Source: Pegea sp. RAD2-039
Lineage: Eukaryota; Chordata; Thaliacea; Salpida; Salpidae
Assembly (NCBI GenBank): GCA_034620365.1
Contig: JAQGEQ010000081.1
Coordinates: forward strand, 248,001 to 312,000
DNA length: 64,000 bases
Direction of reading: 5' to 3'
Shown in pieces: positions 1 through 9,950 of this stretch (its first letter is position 1; each line of letters begins with the position of its first letter). The notes below the pieces were generated by a model. The model had not been told where the DNA came from and ran no database searches. It worked only from the letters and a program-made list of their open reading frames with translations. Position numbers and translations under genes: made by a program.

Positions 1-422
1 TAAGATATAATTACATTAAAGCTTTGAAAAAAATTAAAAAAAAATTTTGCTTAATAGAAATAACTCCTATAAGCAACAGAGAAAATTACGGAGCATGAAA
101 AAATCCTGTCTTTAAGTATGATGTATGTTGAAAAGATAAATGAAAACAACTACCAAAAGAAAGACAACTCAAAAAGACAAGCGCTAGACATCAACAATAT
201 TTATGTTTTAAAGTAATTTTATCAAAAATGTCATATACAATTGCATATTAGTTTAAATGAATTTGAATTTTTAAAGAAAATAAAATACTTGAAAAAAAAT
301 GAAATATATTAATAAATACTAACTACAGTCATTACTTATTCCCACAAATATTTTACGAAACAAATCATTATCATCTTTATTTTTATTATTTAAGACTTTG
401 TGTAACTATTTTAGTTAAAGAC
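1..422. other. Module sequence without gene
   Basis: It matches the ACAACTACCAAAAGAAAGAC and AATAAATACTAACTACAGTC words found at 13975-14200, 52505-52740 and 42270-42310. No ORF, hairpin or RNA gene seen. Confidence 0.5.
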
Positions 423-559
423 AACTGAATATATCAGTCCCAAAATTTTAGACGGAAGATGGGAAACTTCAATGTCCTATCAACTAGTAAAACTAACCTT
501 ATATATAAGGCTGTTTTAGTCTCAAATTTGTGGGTTGAAACAGAAAAAAGTAAAAGTCA
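423..559 (+). promoter_or_regulatory. Cassette A1 (promoter-like)
   Basis: Type example of family A. CAACTGAATATATCAGTC is a palindrome with AACTGA/TCAGT arms. About 65 bp later comes TTATATATAAGG, then TTTTAGTCTCAAATTTGTGG and GTTGAAACAG. The order palindrome, TATA-like box, TTTGTGGGTT core recurs in all family members. No ORF follows. A promoter role is inferred from the spacing only. Confidence 0.6.
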
Positions 560-980
560 TAAAAATAAAGATTTAAAATTATTTTTTTTATTTGTTTGTA
601 TTATTATTTAATATTAAATTAAAGTTTTTAATGTATATTTAAAAAAAAAGAAAACATCTTTAGTAAATCTTGTATGTAAAAAAATATTTGTTTGTAAAAC
701 TAAAGTTAGAAAAGAATGTATTGGTCAAATAGAAGTAAATGTAATGAAAAACTCCTTGTCTTATTAGAGTGGAAATTAGATGTTAAGTAGTAATCAAATT
801 TTACCGAGTTAATTTATTGGGTTCAGCTCATATTATATCGCAAGGGATGCAGCTGGTAAAGCATTTCATTGTTTAAATAACTATATAATGAAATTGCGTA
901 AAAGTTTAAAGATTTTTCTTAAGTAAAATTAATTTGTTAAAATTATGTACTATTTACTCTTCATAAAAAATCTTATTTTT

Positions 981-1165
981 GCTTCACTAGCATTAGCGAT
1001 ATTTACCATAAAGTCACCCGTAAAAGTTGACAGATTCCAAAATGACATAAATATAAGCAACAAGAATGTACGTTGAATGCGTTGATGTTAAAAACTTTTA
1101 AGTCAAGTATTCACATTCTTTGTCTCATGTCTCAATAGTTTGTGGTTCTCAACAAAAATAATTTT
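981..1165 (+). repeat. Cassette B1, diverged
   Basis: TTCACTAGCATTAGCGATAT and CACCCGT are present, but the pairing ACGGG arm is lost. The core reads CAATAGTTTGTGGTTCTCAA. Confidence 0.6.
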
Positions 1166-1720
1166 TAAATTTTATAAGTAATTTATCTAAGGACAATATA
1201 TTTAATATAATCTCAAAATTTTACTTTCTAAAATTAAATTACAAAATTTTATGAACTTTATCTTTTAAAAACAATACTTTTACGATTTTAGTTTGTCTCT
1301 AATATAACTAGAAAGCAAATTACCAACTATATGAAGAAACTCACATTTACTGTTTTTTCAAGAAGTTAAAAAAATAAGGTGAATATACTAAAGTTAAATT
1401 AACTTTAACAAAAAAATAACAACATTAAAAACAACATAAAAATTTACAACTATCCCAAGTATTAGGAGTGAAAATTAGTTTTCTTAGTTTGACTATTCTT
1501 TAAATAATATTATTTGAAAGTATTATTATCTTTATCAAACAACAATCAGTAGATGAACGTAACTGAAATTTCTCTGCTACAATTTCTTTTATAGGTTTAT
1601 TTCGAAAATTTTCTAACTGAAGAAAGTAGAATAATATATTCTATATAGCAAATGTATTTAAATTTGTCATAATCATCTAAACTGAGAAAGAAATTTCATT
1701 TCAATAAAAAATATTTTCTA

Positions 1721-1915
1721 ATGCTTCACTAGCATCAACGTTATTTGCCATAAAATCACCCGTAAGAATAAACGGGCTCCAAATATAAAAATTGTTTAAA
1801 TAATTGCATATACGCAAATTGAGTTTAATCTCAAACCTTGTTTATAAAGTGGTCTCAATCTTATGTTTGTGGTGCTCAAAAAGATAGCTTAAAAATTTTA
1901 TTAAGTAATTTTTAA
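1721..1915 (+). repeat. Cassette B2 (type example)
   Basis: TTCACTAGCATCAACG, then the hairpin CACCCGTAAGAATAAACGGG, 55-60 bp later TTTATAAAGTGG and, about 20 bp on, ATGTTTGTGGTGCTCAA. It has the same order as family A but a different palindrome. No ORF follows. Confidence 0.65.
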
Positions 1916-2169
1916 AGACAATCAGAAAACTTTTCAAAGCATTTTCAATAATGATAGTGAAAATATCATTTCTTATATATTTCTATGTATTTGATGTTTA
2001 TAATGTTAAAATTGTATAATTTGTTAACTTCATTTAGTAAATTAATAATCTAATAAGTTTACACTTTCAGTAAATTATGTTGAAAATATTTTCCAGTTTT
2101 CGCAGTTCAGAAAAAATATTCAACAAACAAATTTAAAATGAAATAAAAAGAATGTAATATTTTAATAAT

Positions 2170-2400
2170 ATAGATCCCTAACAACTTCCAGTGTTTTTAG
2201 CTTGATATGTTCGTTTAAGTTTCTACTTTCATTAGAAAAACTATTTATATAATTTATAAGTTAAAACTTGTTCAACCTCAAAATAATAATCAATGGTAAT
2301 GTAAACAATAACACCTAAATATCAGGTAAAGCTTTGTTATACTCATCTTATATATTGTTGCATTTTAATCTCAGGTTTGTGAGTTAAAATTTTAAAATGT
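2170..2400 (+). repeat. Cassette C1
   Basis: Family C has TTCTACTTTCATTAGAAAAA, an imperfect palindrome AACTTGTTCAACCTC, then about 95 bp later CTTATATATTGTTGC and CAGGTTTGTGAGTTAAAA. The box-to-core distance is about 25 bp. Confidence 0.65.
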
Positions 2401-3303
2401 TTACTTACTACAGAATTTGGTAAATCTTTTAATTTTGAAATTATGCAATTTTTGCAAGATTTTATTATTCAGAAATTCCTTATCTTTCTTACTAAAGTCT
2501 TACTAATTTTATGTTTTAGTTGCATTGTGAAATTCTAAAAAACTTTTCTATATACTAAACTTGTTAATAAAGCAACTAATTTTGAAGAACTGTCTTGTTT
2601 GTTTTTTAATGCAATTTCTCTATAGACTTTCATCTCGTCAATTAATATTTTTCTTTTTTAAGAAAAATAACTTTTCTAAGTAATAAATTATTTATGTTTA
2701 AAAGTATCTTTAGGAAAAATGTCTTTTAAAAATGCTTAAAAGTTTAAATAATTTCGAAATTACAGAGAAATAAAAACGTGAAAAACAATAAAATATATAA
2801 ATAAATTCCATCTGCATTTTCTTATCAAAGTCGATTTGTTAATAGTAAATAGAGATTAAGATCTACAAAAAAATTAATCTATTAGCGTTTGTTTTAGATT
2901 ATAGGTAGCTTATATAATTTTGTGAAATACACAATTTCGTAAATTTTCTATTTTCCTTTTTTTTAAATGAAAAAAAAAATAAGTTTAATATAAATACATG
3001 ATTTTCTTCATGAAATTTAACATAAAATTTAAATTAATTTTAAGTTAGTAAGTTTAACTGTTTAAAAATTTTTAATATTATTAAATATATTATTAGAAAA
3101 CATTTCAAATAAAATGGTTTTTTTTCTATGTTTACGTAATCTACTTTGTACAGACTTTAGTTGATTTATTTTTAGCTAGTAAAGCATTTCATTGTTTAGG
3201 AAATATGAAATGAAATTGCTTACAATTTTAAGGATCTTTTTAAGTAAATTTAAATTGTTGGAGTTATGTAATACTTACTATTTATAAAAAACGTTTCTAT
3301 TTA

Positions 3304-3362
3304 GCTTCACTAGGATTAGCAATATTTATCTTTAAGTCAGCCGTAAAAAAAACGGGTTACGA
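3304..3362 (+). repeat. Half cassette B3, hairpin only
   Basis: CAGCCGTAAAAAAAACGGGT hairpin without box or core. It joins directly to the CATTAATGACAGAAG module. Confidence 0.65.
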
Positions 3363-4062
3363 AATAAAAAGAACAACACAAACTAGAATGTGGATTCAAT
3401 TTTGATGCATACACAAATCATTAATGACAGAAGTTGTTCATGACAAGTGTAATAATTTTAATAATTTGTTTTAAATACTTTATTGAACTTTGTTTAAATG
3501 TATCCTTGACTCGTAATATATTAACAAAGTTATATTTGTCATTAATACGATTGTCAGCACAAAATTTAGCAGATTAACAGTCTAAAACCTTTTCTATAAG
3601 AGCTAAGTAGCACCCATTAATATTTAATAGCACTTAACAAATTATTCTAGCTTTAAAATGTATTTTCAGAATTAGAAAAAAAAGTTAAAATCAAGTACCA
3701 ACAGCGTCAGCTAGCGACTGTTGTGATTTACAAACATATTGTTGGATTTTTAAGAAACAAAAAACTAAACCAAAAAACAAACATCCCTTGATTTTGTTAT
3801 TAGCGAGCAATTGTATAGAAGATCATATCAGCCCTTTAATTATTTGCTGCAATGTTCTGTTATGCTAAAACGATTAAAATACTCTTCCATGTGCAATAGT
3901 TGTAAAACTTTGCTAACTTCTGTAATGAACGTTTTAAAAATTAAAATGTACACTTACTCTGCAAACATTATAATTTTAAAAAGTTGAAAAATTAAAATAA
4001 AGTTAAAAATAGCCAAGGGTATTAATCTCTGAGAAATGATTATTAACAAATTCAATTTTTTT

Positions 4063-4195
4063 ACAAGTCTACACCACAAACACTAGACTATAAGATTCTT
4101 TTAAATAATAGTATACTCGTAACGTAACACATATGTACGGTTGGTTATATCAGGCAATCTTTTATTAATTTGAAGTTGAATAAGTTTCAACAAAT
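4063..4195 (-). repeat. Reverse cassette G1
   Basis: Read on the minus strand: palindrome GTTGAAACTTATTCAAC, about 75 bp later CTTATAGTC and TAGTGTTTGTGGTGTAGAC. This is the palindrome, TATA-like box, TGTTTGTGG order on the opposite strand to families A-D. Confidence 0.6.
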
Positions 4196-4435
4196 TTTAA
4201 TCAATATTACCAAGTAGAAATATGGTTACAATTCTATAGTTTTAATTTTAAATATTTTCCGGCTCAACTTGGTTTTCAATTTCTGGATAATAATTTTTAC
4301 TGGCGAAAATTTAATTAGTTGACAACGCACCTATTAGATTATGTACAAAAGTAAACTTTATAGTCTCTAAGCCTTTTTTGGTTCCCTTAAACAAAAAATT
4401 GCTTCTAAAGGATGAAAAATGTTTAGTTGTAAGCT

Positions 4436-4500
4436 GACAACTGTAACTGTTGTCTGTTTTGACTTATATAGTTTCTTGAACAATAAAATGATTTGATTAT
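4436..4500 (+). repeat. Family D palindrome-TATA motif (best copy; 14 copies)
   Basis: GACAACTGTAACTGTTGTC (4436-4454) is a near-perfect palindrome. It is followed within 12 bp by TTGACTTATATAG and CTTGAA. Other copies start near 5838, 10471, 12107, 15571, 31911, 35693, 38920, 40198, 50655, 54138, 56730, 59033 and 62444. Most keep the right arm (AACTGTTGTCTGTTTTGACT) and the TATATAG box. Here the palindrome is much nearer the box than in families A-C, and no TTTGTGG core follows. Confidence 0.7.
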
Positions 4501-4607
4501 ATATCTACATATATATGTATATTATAGAAACTGATTCAAACATTAAAATATATACATCCCATTCTTTTCATATGCTTAAATCAAAAACAATTTTGACGCT
4601 TACAATG

Positions 4608-4638
4608 CATTAATGACAGAAGTTTATCATGACAATTG
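4608..4638 (+). repeat. Family H motif, CATTAATGACAGAAG...CATGACA
   Basis: A conserved word of about 30 bp that usually follows family D by 100-150 bp. Copies lie near 3412, 10618, 15722, 30892, 32080, 35847, 39072, 54292 and 59186. Variants AACAGAAGCTGTTCATGACA (14945, 40354, 53518) form a small hairpin. Confidence 0.65.
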
Positions 4639-5021
4639 TAATAATATTATTAATCTGTTTTTATTAGTTTAATAAATTTGTGGAAATATATTTTTGGTAT
4701 GTAGTAGATTAATAAGGATTAGTTTATTTGTCAGTACAAAATAAAAGTAAATAAGATTGTCAGTACAAAAGTAGGCTGTTAAATAGTTAAAAACCAATTC
4801 TCTAATGGCTAGTGCCACATTTTAACATCAAGTTGTATTTAAGATTTAATTTATTTGTCAATAATAAGACTGTCAGTAAAAAAATAAGGAATTAAACAGT
4901 CTAAAATTAATTCATTAAGAGCTAAGTGCCACATTTAGTATCGAATCATACTAAAGAAAAAAATTCTGGTCTTAAAATGGTTGGTCAGAATGAGAAATCG
5001 AATTAAAAAAATATATAGTTT

Positions 5022-5065
5022 TACCAACAGCGACAGCTAGCGGATGTTGTGATTTACAAATAACT
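5022..5065 (+). repeat. Family F motif, CAACAGCGACAGCTAGCGG (best copy; 20 copies)
   Basis: A G+C-rich word with CAACA/TGTTG ends and two AGCG words, set in A+T-rich DNA and followed by TGTTGTGATTTACAAATAAC. Forward copies start near 3698, 5022, 5378, 10911, 12555, 14385, 16009, 31170, 32480, 36133, 39253, 39743, 51090, 52958, 54579, 59474, 62660 and 63200. Reverse copies lie at 18901-18942 and 19020-19055. A subtype ends AGCGACTGTTCAAG (12555, 39253, 51090, 62660). No coding frame runs through it. Confidence 0.8.
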
Positions 5066-5219
5066 TGTTTGATTTTTAAGAAGCAAAAAAAGATTAAACT
5101 AAACCAAAAACAAACAACTCGCTTGATTTTGTTATTACTGAACGTTTGTAGAGAAAATCAAATCATCCTTTAAATTATTTGCTGATATTTTATGTTAGAT
5201 TAAATCGATTAAAAGCATA

Positions 5220-6520
5220 TTTAGCACTGTAATTTGTTAACAAAATTTAATTTATTTGTCAGTAATACAATTTTCAGTACAAAAGTAAGCAGCAACTGTA
5301 AATCAGTAACTTTAGTTTGTTTTTACTTTGATTTTTCAGAATAAGAAATTGAATAAAAAATAAGATATATTAAAATGCCAACAGCGACATCTGGCGGATG
5401 TTGTGAATAACAAATAAATTGTTTGATTTTAAAGAAATAAAATAAATTAAAATAAGCCAAATACAAACAACTCCTTTGTTTAAAAACGTTAAGTTGACTT
5501 ATTTCAGTAAAATATTTATGAGGTTAACGCAAATGAAAGTTGATTTTGCTAAGAGCGGAAAATATAAGTTTTTAACTTTAAATTTTCTTTTATTTAATAT
5601 CAAAATAAAAAATATTTTTGATTGATGATTGAAGAACATAAATTCTTGATTCTCAATTTCTGGATTATATTTTTTACTAACAAAAATGAAAAATGTTTTT
5701 ATAACTCATTTAAAGTGCATTTGTTGAATTATCTACAAAAGGTACACTTTAAAGGTAAACAATATATTTCGTAAAACTGTTTTTGTTTTATTTCAACACG
5801 AAAATCTGTTTTTAGTAATAGAAATAATTGATACAAAATTGACATTTATAGCTGTTATCTATTTTGACTTATCTAGCTTCTTGAATGAGAAATGAATGGC
5901 ATAATTCATAGAATGTGATCTAAAAAGTAACAGTTTTCATGTAAATTATTTCTTATCTTAAAATAAAAAAATTGACGCAAATCATTAATAACAGAAGTTG
6001 TTCATGACAAACACAATGATATTAGTAATTTGTTTTTACTACTTTATGAAAATTATAAATCTATATTTTTGAACTGGAATACATTAATAAGACATAATCT
6101 ATATGTCAATGATACAATTGTTAGTTAAACAGTCAAAAATCAAATCTCTAAGAGCTAAGTGCAACAGTTTAATAACAAATTGTACTTAAACAAATATTAT
6201 TGTTTTGAAATGATTTTTCAGAATAATCGTTCTGATCGACAATAATTTAGATGTAGCCGTTAATCAAAATATAAATTTTATTTAAATAGAAACTTCAACT
6301 TAATATTTATAAAATTTTTATATATTCTGCATTATTTAAATTTATTTAGCATAAAAGATAGCGGAATTTATTTATGAATCAAAATTCATTTCTGGTTAAA
6401 CAATTTCTCAACTTTTATTTTTATAAAATGTTAGATTGTTTATAAATATAGAAAAAATAATTAAATTTGCTTTAAAATTATGTTAAAGCGTTTTTCGAGT
6501 AAATAAAAAATATCTTTTAT
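5220..6520 (+). repeat. 1.3-kb segmental duplication, copy 1
   Basis: It matches 39590-40805. It carries a variant F motif (ACATCTGGCGGATGTTG), a partial GGTTAACGCAAATGAAAG cassette and D2. The partner lacks about 60 bp matching 6320-6380. Confidence 0.88.
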
Positions 6521-6726
6521 TAGGATCACGAAGAATCTAATAATATCATAAAATCTTATCTCTTGCTTCATGTATGTTAAAAAGATGAACAAATACAACC
6601 ACCAGAAAAAAATATTCAGACGTTTTTTACACTCACAGTACTTGTTAACCTAATTAGAAACCGGCTTTAATAATAAATGATAATCAACAAAATCAACAAT
6701 CTGTAGAATGTCTGTGTTTTTAACTT

Positions 6727-6870
6727 CGACTGAATATATCAGTTTCAAAATGTTAGTATCAGGAGAATATCTTTCTGAATCTTGTCTACATGAAAAGAAG
6801 TTGACCTTATAAATAAGCCAGTTTTTGTATCATATTTGTGGGTTGAAACAGGAAAAAGTAAACTTCTTAA
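6727..6870 (+). repeat. Cassette A2
   Basis: Palindrome GACTGAATATATCAGTTTC, then TTATAAATAAG at 6808 and ATTTGTGGGTTGAAACAGG. Upstream arm, box and core are all intact. Confidence 0.7.
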
Positions 6871-7519
6871 AAATAAATTTTTATATAAAGTTTATTATTT
6901 ATTCATTATATATTTTAAAATAGAATTATCTTAACTATATGTTGTAACAGAGAAAATTAAATTTCATGAAAACAAAAGACAGAAAAAAGTTTTATATAAG
7001 TGACAAAATTAATTTCTTGATAATAATCAAATTAATAAAGTTTTCAATCATATATTTTTACACAATGTATATTTGAGATATTTTCGTTCAACTAAATTAA
7101 GTTGGCGAAAAAAAGACATGCTGCAACGAATTTTAATGCTTAAAGAAAGTTTTTCATAATATACAAAAGTAAATTTAGTTTATACTAAATGGTTAAACAT
7201 TGTAGAACAAATTTTAGATACAAATTAAAGATAACAGAAGTTGTTCTTGACAAATGTGATGTTAACCTATATTTAAAAACTATTTAGTTTTTTTGAAAAA
7301 TTGTTTTAAATACATTAATAGGATTTAAATAATATATCAGTAATACAATTTTCAGTAGAAAGTAGGAATAAATTAAATATTCTACATTCAATTCTATTGT
7401 TGTTAAGCGCCACAGTTTATTTGTTTATTTATTATAATAAATGCGAAGGAGGGTGCAATAAGGAAAAAGATAAAACAAAATTTTAACTTTACAATTTTAA
7501 GATCAATCAAAAACTTTTT

Positions 7520-7690
7520 CCTTGCCTTATTGTGTAATGACAATTTACCAAATAATCACCAGTAACAATAAACAGGTTGAAAAATAACAACAATAGGAAA
7601 AGATGGTTCAACACAGATTGTGTAGAATCTCAAAATTTCTATGTAAAGTGGCCTCAATCTTAAGATTGTTTTTTAGAAATACAGTAAAAA
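7520..7690 (+). repeat. Cassette B4, diverged
   Basis: AATCACCAGTAACAATAAAC is a decayed hairpin. AAGTGGCCTCAATCTTAAGA keeps the box-to-core stretch, but the core itself is lost. Confidence 0.55.
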
Positions 7691-7819
7691 CAACTGCACA
7701 ATTACATTTGTCAAAATAGAAACTTTTAATTTTAGTAATCCTGACATTCATAGCTAAAATATGTAGCAGCCACTCAAGCAAAGCAATCTGAGGGTAGCTA
7801 AATAATTTGATTTTTTCTT

Positions 7820-7990
7820 TCAACTGAAGATTTCAGTTTCAAAATTTTAGTTAAATTTCTTCAAAAATTTTTATTCAAGTTTACTAACCTTAATTTGAAA
7901 TTGAAAGTTTTATATAAACTTATTCCAGTTTTATGTCTGTGGGGTTAATACAAATGAAAGTTTATTTCGCTAAAAGCGGAAAATCTTTAT
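7820..7990 (+). repeat. Cassette A12, GGGGTTAATAC variant
   Basis: Palindrome CAACTGAAGATTTCAGTTTC, then TTATATAAAC and TATGTCTGTGGGGTTAATAC. It is followed by TTTCGCTAAAAGCGGAAAA, a hairpin (CGCT/AGCG) also seen at 37065, 5558 and 11720. Confidence 0.7.
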
Positions 7991-8876
7991 TTAAACTTTT
8001 CTTTTTCCTGTTTACTATTAAGATATACAATATCTTATTTGATGTTTACCGAATTTTTCTAATAAACATTTTTTGATTTCATTTTCACACAATAAAAGCC
8101 TTAAAATAAACAAAAAAAATATTTTTTAAGAGTTTTTCCATAAATATCTAACTGTAATTTCAAACGTTTTTTAATTCAACTTGTTTTTTAGAATATTGAT
8201 CATATGCTTTAATAGCAAAATCAAATACGTTTTTATTATCAAGAGCAACTTTTGAATTTTCGAGAAAAGGTATAATTAAAGATAAAATATAAAGTTTTGA
8301 GTGATCTTAAAATTGAAAAGTTAAAATTTTGTTTTATCTTTTTCTTCATTGCACCTTCCCTCACATTTTTTATAATAAATTAATAAATAAACTGTCGCGC
8401 TTAGCAACAATAGAATTGAATTTAGACTATTTAATATATTCCTACTTTCTACTGACAATCGTTTTACTAACATTTAATATAAATCTTATTAATGTATTTG
8501 AAATAATTATTCAATCAGACTAAATTTCTATAGAAGAATACAAACATAAGATAGAAACAAGAAGTTATTATTAGATTTAATAAGTTTAGATAAAATGCAC
8601 TAAGACATTAATATTTAAAAGCTAAAAAAAAGGTTTAGAGTTATGAAAAAAGTTGTTCTAAAAATTAAAAAATTTGTATTTGTTTAAAATTATCCTTTTT
8701 ATTTTATTTTGCAAATTGTGCTAAAACGGGAAAAGCAAGCAAAATTATAAATCCAAATGGTATTTTATTTTTAAATAGAATTTCTTTTTTAATTTGTTAA
8801 GAAATTAATGAATTAAAGGTCTGAAATTTGAATTTCACCAAAACTAACATGCTTTTAAAAAATTATGCTTTTAATT

Positions 8877-8980
8877 CAACTGAATGCTTCAGTTTCTTTC
8901 AACTAGTAAAAATAATCTTATAAATAAGCATGCTTTAGTCTCACATTTGTGAGATAAGACAGAAAAAAATAAAGTTACGA
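8877..8980 (+). repeat. Cassette A3, shortened
   Basis: CAACTGAATGCTTCAGTTTC is only about 20 bp from the TATAAATAAG region because of the 37-bp loss relative to A9. The core is degenerate (TTTGTGAGATAAGAC). Confidence 0.65.
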
Positions 8981-9807
8981 TAAATCCAAAATATGTTTTT
9001 TTTTAGTAAGATAATTATTTTTAAAATTTGTTAAGAAACTGATGAAATAGAAATCTGAAATTTATAATTATAATTACAAAACTTATGTGTTTTGTAGCAT
9101 AAAGTATAGTAAGATGTCATTATCCAGTTTATTTACTGATTTTTATCATTTTATTAGAATTAGAATCTTTTATAGTAGTTTCTATCGGTTTTTGATAGAA
9201 AGTAGCGTTTCTGTTTTTTGATTGCAATTTGAACAACTTACTTCAATAAATTGAAGAAATCTACTAATTTGTTTTACAAAAGAAAACAAAAATTAACTAA
9301 TTACAAATTTCTGAGAAAAAGAAACTTGTTTATGTAATAAATTTATTGAACAATTTTTCATAAATCTGTTAAATATCTTTTGATAAATCAATAACAGTAT
9401 GGTAACTTCTGACTAGTTCTTCTTATATGTAAATAAGGAGCTAAATTTAACAAAAAATCAAACTTTATATGGACTAGTTGTGTAAATTTCATCAGGATGG
9501 TTTTGTATAAATAGTTCTTCTTGACTAACCTCTTACAGTAGTTTTGAAAAAAAACCTAAAAAGGTTCAGCTGCAAAGAAACAACCATACAAAAGTAGAAT
9601 GACAATTAATTAATTTTAATAATAATTGATAAACAATAAAAACCAAAAATCTGTTAAAAATCTGTATTTTTAAATTCAAAAAAATGTTTCAGCTGAATTT
9701 TATGTAAAATACTGAAGTTAGTATTCCAAATATAAAAAAATCATGCTACTCCCAGTAAAAACCGAAAATGTTTATATTTGGTAATCAACAATGAGAAGCT
9801 AACTTTA

Positions 9808-9950
9808 ATTCAACTGAAGTTATCAGTTTCCAAATTCAACTTTCAAGAATCGAGTGATAAGAAATGTCAGTTGTAAAAATCCAGCCTTATAAGTAAAGCT
9901 GTTTCAATCTGATGTTTGTGGGTTAAAACAAATAAAAATTAATTTCATGA
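9808..9950 (+). repeat. Cassette A4
   Basis: CAACTGAAGTTATCAGTTTC, then TTATAAGTAAAG and GATGTTTGTGGGTTAAAAC. Near-identical to A10. Confidence 0.7.

Larger units (their letters stand above)
1145..3150 (+). repeat. Module block B-C, copy 1
   Basis: A block running from the CTCAACAAAAATAA word through ACTATCCCAAGTATTAGGAG, cassette B2, cassette C1 and the TAGAGATTAAGATCTAC module. Related copies lie at 27205-28640 (with the C cassette deleted) and 44105-46100 (complete). Confidence 0.85.
3165..5220 (+). repeat. 2-kb segmental duplication, copy 1
   Basis: It matches 30645-32670 in the same orientation, over 95% in most sampled stretches. It contains a half B hairpin, E/F block, reverse cassette G1, D1 and a second E/F block. 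A local extra of about 25 bp (two TTGTCAGTA words) lies near 4735. Confidence 0.92.

Noticed and set aside
423-559. Spliced-leader RNA gene or nematode piRNA promoter (CAGTTTCA resembles the Ruby motif)
   Set aside because: No donor site follows at a fixed place, the motif match is loose and nothing else indicates a nematode.
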